Source: Myoxocephalus aenaeus
Taxonomy: Eukaryota > Chordata > Actinopteri > Perciformes > Cottidae
DNA length: 64,000 nucleotides
Direction: 5' to 3'
NCBI GenBank assembly: GCA_038501785.1
Contig: JBAMJR010000097.1
Location: 799,001 to 863,000 of the forward strand
In this document: piece by piece, positions 52,801 to 61,800 of the stretch
Layout of the letters: every line of letters starts with the position of its first letter
Position numbering within the stretch: the first letter of the stretch is position 1
Position numbers and translations under genes: made by a program
Notes under the pieces: generated by a model
Told to the model about the DNA's origin: nothing
What the model saw: only the letters and a program-made list of their open reading frames with translations
Databases searched by the model: none

Positions 52801-55800
52801 ATGAATGGCCACCAAGGATTGTTTGATTTATTGATGCCCCTGATGCACTAAAGTACAAAGGCGGGTCACCAAGCTTGCTTTCACTACAATGATTACAGAA
52901 ACGCAAAATGTCCTCCTGAACTGAAACGTGAATCCTTTTCTTTCCAGAGAAACATCACCCTCATCGAGAATCCTGGTGTACGAGACACCATCTTGAACCT
53001 GACCTTGACAGCCCTTGCTCCTAAATTGAATGAATTTGGACCTGAAGACTTTGAGCTGTGGTTCCAGGTCAACTTGTTTCCTGTGTTGGCGAGCCTCCAC
53101 CCTGGCAGCTTGGTAGTGATACCCAGTAACATCAGCTGTGCATCCTACGCAGCTATGTAAGAGATGATATGTCTGCAGTCCAAAGCTCAACATTTTAATT
53201 TTTTTGCAGGATGATGTCAAACTTTTGGCTCCTGACAAGTCTCAATGATTTCTGTTTTCTTCCTTCAGACTCACTGCTCTTCGGCAAAATTTGAATTCCC
53301 TGCAACTGCAGGTTTCACACAGTTTGAGATCCAGCATAATGTCACTCAAGGAGACATTTCCACGTAAGTGGCTAAATGCTCTGCTTACAAACTTTTTCAG
53401 ATTTGCCTATTGCCACAACTGTGATGATAGCTGTACTGATGCCATGCCTTCATTTCAATATTTTCTGAAACAGGTTGCTCAGTTCCAGATTCCTTCATGG
53501 TGAGTTAATTTCTATGGTTCTATTGATGGTCTTTTACAACATTTGATCAGAATGTACAAGACACAAGTTTGGCACATTCACTTTGTTAAGGAGGCCACGT
53601 TGATAGATTTGAACTTTAAATACGTTTTACTATTGGACTAACAATTATGCTTTGCTTGTCTCCAGTGCAAGGAGACTCCGGTTGATGGTAAGTTTCTGAA
53701 TTACCTGATATTTCAACTTTGATGACAATATCGCATTCTGAAGGTACAATATCTGATACACAAATATTGATCTTTTCACAGAGGACCTCGTCTGTGGTGC
53801 AGTTAATAGGTGGGTGAACAACTGTTTTGTCTGGTCCTGGGTTTGAGTAGGTAAAGTTCTCTTCCACAATCTATCTAAAGTGACAATGGTTTACTTTTGT
53901 ATTGTCCTCCTAGATCACAAGTCGAACAAACCCTGTCTGTTGGCAATTCCTCTGAAGCCCTGTGCAATTTAAACATCACTGAACATGCCTGTTCCTCGGT
54001 AAGACTGTTATATGTAAGCCGTGAATCCCAGAGAAAGATTTGTCTTTTGCTACATTACCCTCCTGATACTAATCTCCATAAACTCTGAAAGTGTTTGTTT
54101 TATTTCTTTTCTAATTGTTTTCAAAGGCTACACATCTCACAGCCAGCAACTTGGTCACACTGATGAACTGCTCACTGGAAAGCCAAAGGACCTACCCCGT
54201 AGAGGTCTGGAAGCTTTTCTTCCAAAAAGCTTCTCCGGCACTAGACCAGGCTCTTGTGACATACGCCAGCATGGTAAATCCAATCCCAGAAATGTACAAA
54301 ATTGGTGTTTCCCTGTTTGAATTCTGGGTCAAACCAAAATGACTTTTCCAATTCCAGGCCCCCAACAACAGCAACCCGTCCTTGTCACATGCCCTTGAGG
54401 CTCTTGGGGAGGTGAGAATTGCCAACTTCAGCCAGGCAGAACTGCAGAATGATACCTTTGTCAGCAGCTGGTTCCAGACAAGGATTCGTCCGTTTCTGGC
54501 CTCTTCATCCCCCAACTTCCTATTCTGCCTAAGCTCCAAGAACTTCAGCTGCCATACGTACCGGATTGTGTAAGCACATATGTGATACATTGCTCCTCTG
54601 TGAACAAGATTGCAGAGGAACCTGCTGTTTTGTAATTGTTAAGGTATTAAAAGCCTTCTCTCAAATTTAGCGTCCAGGCATTCAGCAGCCAAAAGGCATC
54701 CATGGACAGAGAAAGACAGCCAGCAGTCTTCACTCATTTCATCAAGCCCTTCCTTTCAAGAAATGACTCATCAGGTAAAGGCAAGCGCTCAGGCTCAAAT
54801 TGGTAAAGTCTCGATAGCATGTGGTGGTTATACCTTGTCAATGACTTTGTTTCTGTCTTCTTCGCAGATCCTGGCTGTGTCTCGTTTATCAACGGTAGTG
54901 GAGAGTGGCTACAGGTAAACCTTGGCAGCTTCTCTGAATTTGCATCCCTGCAGGATCTGCAAGCCCTCAATGCCAACTTCTCCAGTGTAAGTAGGGACTG
55001 CGGTTAAAGTATTCCTATTCCAAGCTGAAATGTCTTACCTTTGTTTTTGCCATTGCTGCTGTTTGATTTCATATTGATTTCCTTTTTTTAGGCCGAATCG
55101 TTGTCAGTGCTCAATCCTAGTCAGGTGGCACAGTTGATACTGAGCTCAGGGGCCTTGAATGACACAGACCAAATCGACCTTGTGTTTGAGCAACTCGAGG
55201 ATGGTGATGCTCTGGAAAATGTGAACGAATTCCTGACAGAGTTGACAGCAAGTGGAAAGGTAGGCTACTCTTGGCACCTGGGGAAGATGCATAACGAATA
55301 GGCTTGAAACAGAGCATAGTCAGTAATTAGTCATGTATCTAACCCACTACATCAGTTGTAGGGCACTCATTCATATAAAATATGCTGTTACATCCTATGT
55401 TGCACGCTGTCTGGGGTATCATGGCGTTTGAATCCTCTCATGTCGTCATTTGACAGGTCCCTGATTTCCAACCTGCTGTGAGAGATCGTGTGATGAATAG
55501 GACCTTCGCCATCATCAGTCTCCATTTCCTACGATTCAACGAAGTAGACTGGTTTTCTTGGTTCCATCTGATACTGACTCCTCTCCTCCCAAGTTTCAGC
55601 CCAATGATGCTCAAGAATGCAACTGCAAATATAAACTGCACAAACTACCATGTCGTGTGAGTATCATTCCAAGAACAAGCAAGATTGCATTGCAAAAAGT
55701 GCAAAATGCTAATGGTGGACAGCATAAGAATGTGTATTTCCCGTGTCTGCAGTGTGAGTGGGATGGCCAAGGTTTCCCCTGCATTGCCGTTGCAAAGACA

Positions 55801-58800
55801 AAAAGAAATCACAGAGGTTCTGCTGGACTACCTGAATAAATCTGCCAGTGTCATCAACGAGCCAGGTAGGGATGACGCAGTAAATTGGGCCATGTGGTTG
55901 TCTGTGTGTGCGTCCCCACGGACTTTGTATTGTGAAAAAGTATGCTGAAATGGTAGTGAGAAGAACATTGACAATTGACTTCTTTCATGTGTATCAATGC
56001 AAAATAATGCTTGCTAAATGGTGCATATGTTAATGTCCGTCTACGTGCCTTAGTTTGCAGGCAGGGAATTCAGAGTGATGCAGAGTGGCTTGAAGCAAAC
56101 CTGGGTTCCTTTTCCCAATACACAACATACTCTGAACTCAAAATATTCAACCTCTCTGGAGTAAGTCATACATTTTGCTGCCAATCTTTCTTGAAAACAG
56201 CTGCACAATATTCGCAACTTGGAAAATCTGCACACAGTTGTGGCTTTGCCATATCAAAGAGAAGAGCAATTCATATATCATCTTGGTTTTTGTCATCAGG
56301 TGGCAGTTGTGGACTCCCTCTCACCAAAGCAGAAGGCTGAGCTGATCCTGGATCTAGACAGCGGCTTTTTGGACAACGAGACCCTCGTAACGAAGGTGTT
56401 GACAAACTTGACAGAGTCCACTGATGATGAGCAGTTGGATGAGTTTTTCCAGGCCTTTGGAGAGATCACCAAGCAGGTGAATGCTTAACTTTAAGAATGC
56501 CGTATATTAACACAAAGTTGGCTGGTAAACTGTCCTCTTGGAAGTTGCCCGAGGGTGGATGAATTTTTGCAGAATCTAATAAGTGGCTAGGATTTCACTC
56601 AAAAGGATACATTTCTGTCATGCTTCTTGAATGAATGGCCACCAAGGATTGTTTGATTTATTGATGCCCCTGATGCACTAAAGTACAAAGGCGGGTCACC
56701 AAGCTTGCTTTCACTACAATGATTACAGAAACGCAAAATGTCCTCCTGAACTGAAACGTGAATCCTTTTCTTTCCAGAGAAACATCACCCTCATCGAGAA
56801 TCCTGGTGTACGAGACACCATCTTGAACCTGACCTTGACAGCCCTTGCTCCTAAATTGAATGAATTTGGACCTGAAGACTTTGAGCTGTGGTTCCAGGTC
56901 AACTTGTTTCCTGTGTTGGCGAGCCTCCACCCTGGCAGCTTGGTAGTGATACCCAGTAACATCAGCTGTGCATCCTACGCAGCTATGTAAGAGATGATAT
57001 GTCTGCAGTCCAAAGCTCAACATTTTAATTTTTTTGCAGGATGATGTCAAACTTTTGGCTCCTGACAAGTCTCAATGATTTCTGTTTTCTTCCTTCAGAC
57101 TCACTGCTCTTCGGCAAAATTTGAATTCCCTGCAACTGCAGGTTTCACACAGTTTGAGATCCAGCATAATGTCACTCAAGGAGACATTTCCACGTAAGTG
57201 GCTAAATGCTCTGCTTACAAACTTTTTCAGATTTGCCTATTGCCACAACTGTGATGATAGCTGTACTGATGCCATGCCTTCATTTCAATATTTTCTGAAA
57301 CAGGTTGCTCAGTTCCAGATTCCTTCATGGTGAGTTAATTTCTATGGTTCTATTGATGGTCTTTTACAACATTTGATCAGAATGTACAAGACACAAGTTT
57401 GGCACATTCACTTTGTTAAGGAGGCCACGTTGATAGATTTGAACTTTAAATACGTTTTACTATTGGACTAACAATTATGCTTTGCTTGTCTCCAGTGCAA
57501 GGAGACTCCGGTTGATGGTAAGTTTCTGAATTACCTGATATTTCAACTTTGATGACAATATCGCATTCTGAAGGTACAATATCTGATACACAAATATTGA
57601 TCTTTTCACAGAGGACCTCGTCTGTGGTGCAGTTAATAGGTGGGTGAACAACTGTTTTGTCTGGTCCTGGGTTTGAGTAGGTAAAGTTCTCTTCCACAAT
57701 CTATCTAAAGTGACAATGGTTTACTTTTGTATTGTCCTCCTAGATCACAAGTCGAACAAACCCTGTCTGTTGGCAATTCCTCTGAAGCCCTGTGCAATTT
57801 AAACATCACTGAACATGCCTGTTCCTCGGTAAGACTGTTATATGTAAGCCGTGAATCCCAGAGAAAGATTTGTCTTTTGCTACATTACCCTCCTGATACT
57901 AATCTCCATAAACTCTGAAAGTGTTTGTTTTATTTCTTTTCTAATTGTTTTCAAAGGCTACACATCTCACAGCCAGCAACTTGGTCACACTGATGAACTG
58001 CTCACTGGAAAGCCAAAGGACCTACCCCGTAGAGGTCTGGAAGCTTTTCTTCCAAAAAGCTTCTCCGGCACTAGACCAGGCTCTTGTGACATACGCCAGC
58101 ATGGTAAATCCAATCCCAGAAATGTACAAAATTGGTGTTTCCCTGTTTGAATTCTGGGTCAAACCAAAATGACTTTTCCAATTCCAGGCCCCCAACAACA
58201 GCAACCCGTCCTTGTCACATGCCCTTGAGGCTCTTGGGGAGGTGAGAATTGCCAACTTCAGCCAGGCAGAACTGCAGAATGATACCTTTGTCAGCAGCTG
58301 GTTCCAGACAAGGATTCGTCCGTTTCTGGCCTCTTCATCCCCCAACTTCCTATTCTGCCTAAGCTCCAAGAACTTCAGCTGCCATACGTACCGGATTGTG
58401 TAAGCACATATGTGATACATTGCTCCTCTGTGAACAAGATTGCAGAGGAACCTGCTGTTTTGTAATTGTTAAGGTATTAAAAGCCTTCTCTCAAATTTAG
58501 CGTCCAGGCATTCAGCAGCCAAAAGGCATCCATGGACAGAGAAAGACAGCCAGCAGTCTTCACTCATTTCATCAAGCCCTTCCTTTCAAGAAATGACTCA
58601 TCAGGTAAAGGCAAGCGCTCAGGCTCAAATTGGTAAAGTCTCGATAGCATGTGGTGGTTATACCTTGTCAATGACTTTGTTTCTGTCTTCTTCGCAGATC
58701 CTGGCTGTGTCTCGTTTATCAACGGTAGTGGAGAGTGGCTACAGGTAAACCTTGGCAGCTTCTCTGAATTTGCATCCCTGCAGGATCTGCAAGCCCTCAA

Positions 58801-61800
58801 TGCCAACTTCTCCAGTGTAAGTAGGGACTGCGGTTAAAGTATTCCTATTCCAAGCTGAAATGTCTTACCTTTGTTTTTGCCATTGCTGCTGTTTGATTTC
58901 ATATTGATTTCCTTTTTTTAGGCCGAATCGTTGTCAGTGCTCAATCCTAGTCAGGTGGCACAGTTGATACTGAGCTCAGGGGCCTTGAATGACACAGACC
59001 AAATCGACCTTGTGTTTGAGCAACTCGAGGATGGTGATGCTCTGGAAAATGTGAACGAATTCCTGACAGAGTTGACAGCAAGTGGAAAGGTAGGCTACTC
59101 TTGGCACCTGGGTAAGATGCATAACGAATAGGCTTGAAACAGAGCATAGTCAGTAATTAGTCATGTATCTAACCCACTACATCAGTTGTAGGGCACTCAT
59201 TCATATAAAATATGCTGTTACATCCTATGTTGCACGCTGTCTGGGGTATCATGGCGTTTGAATCCTCTCATGTCGTCATTTGACAGGTCCCTGATTTCCA
59301 ACCTGCTGTGAGAGATCGTGTGATGAATAGGACCTTCGCCATCATCAGTCTTCATTTCCTACGATTCAACGAAGTAGACTGGTTTTCTTGGTTCCATCTG
59401 ATACTGACTCCTCTCCTCCCAAGTTTCAGCCCAATGATGCTCAAGAATGCAACTGCAAATATAAACTGCACAAACTACCATGTCGTGTGAGTATCATTCC
59501 AAGAACAAGCAAGATTGCATTGCAAAAAGTGCAAAATGCTAATGGTGGACAGCATAAGAATGTGTATTTCCCGTGTCTGCAGTGTGAGTGGGATGGCCAA
59601 GGTTTCCCCTGCATTGCCGTTGCAAAGACAAAAAGAAATCACAGAGGTTCTGCTGGACTACCTGAATAAATCTGCCAGTGTCATCAACGAGCCAGGTAGG
59701 GATGACGCAGTAAATTGGGCCATGTGGTTGTCTGTGTGTGCGTCCCCACGGACTTTGTATTGTGAAAAAGTATGCTGAAATGGTAGTGAGAAGAACATTG
59801 ACAATTGACTTCTTTCATGTGTATCAATGCAAAATAATGCTTGCTAAATGGTGCATATGTTAATGTCCGTCTACGTGCCTTAGTTTGCAGGCAGGGAATT
59901 CAGAGTGATGCAGAGTGGCTTGAATCAAACCTGGGTTCCTTTTCCCAATACACAACATACTCTGAACTCAAAATCTTCAACCTCTCTGGAGTAAGTCATA
60001 CATTTTGCTGCCAATCTTTCTTGAAAACAGCTGCACAATATTCGCAACTTGGAAAATCTGCACACAGTTGTGGCTTTGCCATATCAAAGAGAAGAGCAAT
60101 TCATATATCATCTTGGTTTTTGTCATCAGGTGGCAGTTGTGGACTCCCTCTCACCAAAGCAGAAGGCTGAGCTGATCCTGGATCTAGACAGCGGCTTTTT
60201 GCACAACGAGACCCTCGTAACGAAGGTGTTGACAAACTTGACAGAGTCCACTGATGATGAGCAGTTGGATGAGTTTTTCCAGGCCTTTGGAGAGATCACC
60301 AAGCAGGTGAATGCTTAACTTTAAGAATGCCGTATATTAACACAAAGTTGGCTGGTAAACTGTCCTCTTGGAAGTTGCCCGAGGGTGGATGAATTTTTGC
60401 AGAATCTAATAAGTGGCTAGGATTTCACTCAAAAGGATACATTTCTGTCATGCTTCTTGAATGAATGGCCACCAAGGATTGTTTGATTTATTGATGCCCC
60501 TGATGCACTAAAGTACAAAGGCGGGTCACCAAGCTTGCTTTCACTACAATGATTACAGAAACGCAAAATGTCCTCCTGAACTGAAACGTGAATCCTTTTC
60601 TTTCCAGAGAAACATCACCCTCATCGAGAATCCTGGTGTACGAGACACCATCTTGAACCTGACCTTGACAGCCCTTGCTCCTAAATTGAATGAATTTGGA
60701 CCTGAAGACTTTGAGCTGTGGTTCCAGGTCAACTTGTTTCCTGTGTTGGCGAGCCTCCACCCTGGCAGCTTGGTAGTGATACCCAGTAACATCAGCTGTG
60801 CATCCTACGCAGCTATGTAAGAGATGATATGTCTGCAGTCCAAAGCTCAACATTTTAATTTTTTTGCAGGATGATGTCAAACTTTTGGCTCCTGACAAGT
60901 CTCAATGATTTCTGTTTTCTTCCTTCAGACTCACTGCTCTTCGGCAAAATTTGAATTCCCTGCAACTGCAGGTTTCACACAGTTTGAGATCCAGCATAAT
61001 GTCACTCAAGGAGACATTTCCACGTAAGTGGCTAAATGCTCTGCTTACAAACTTTTTCAGATTTGCCCATTGCCACAACTGTGATGATAGCTGTACTGAT
61101 GCCATGCCTTCATTTCAATATTTTCTGAAACAGGTTGCTCAGTTCCAGATTCCTTCATGGTGAGTTAATTTCTATGGTTCTATTGATGGTCTTTTACAAC
61201 ATTTGATCAGAATGTACAAGACACAAGTTTGGCACATTCACTTTGTTAAGGAGGCCACGTTGATAGATTTGAACTTTAAATACGTTTTACTATTGGACTA
61301 ACAATTATGCTTTGCTTGTCTCCAGTGCAAGGAGACTCCGGTTGATGGTAAGTTTCTGAATTACCTGATATTTCAACTTTGATGACAATATCGCATTCTG
61401 AAGGTACAATATCTGATACACAAATATTGATCTTTTCACAGAGGACCTCATCTGTGGTGCAGTTAATAGGTGGGTGAACAACTGTTTTGTCTGGTCCTGG
61501 GTTTGGGTAGGTAAAGTTCTCTTCCACAATCTATCTAAAGTGACAATGGTTTACTTTTGTATTGTCCTCCTAGATCACAAGTCGAACAAACCCTGTCTGT
61601 TGGCAATTCCTCTGAAGCCCTGTGCAATTTAAACATCACTGAACATGCCTGTTCCTCGGTAAGACTGTTATATGTAAGCCGTGAATCCCAGAGAAAGATT
61701 TGTCTTTTGCTACATTACCCTCCTGATACTAATCTCCATAAACTCTGAAAGTGTTTGTTTTATTTCTTTTCTAATTGTTTTCAAAGGCTACACATCTCAC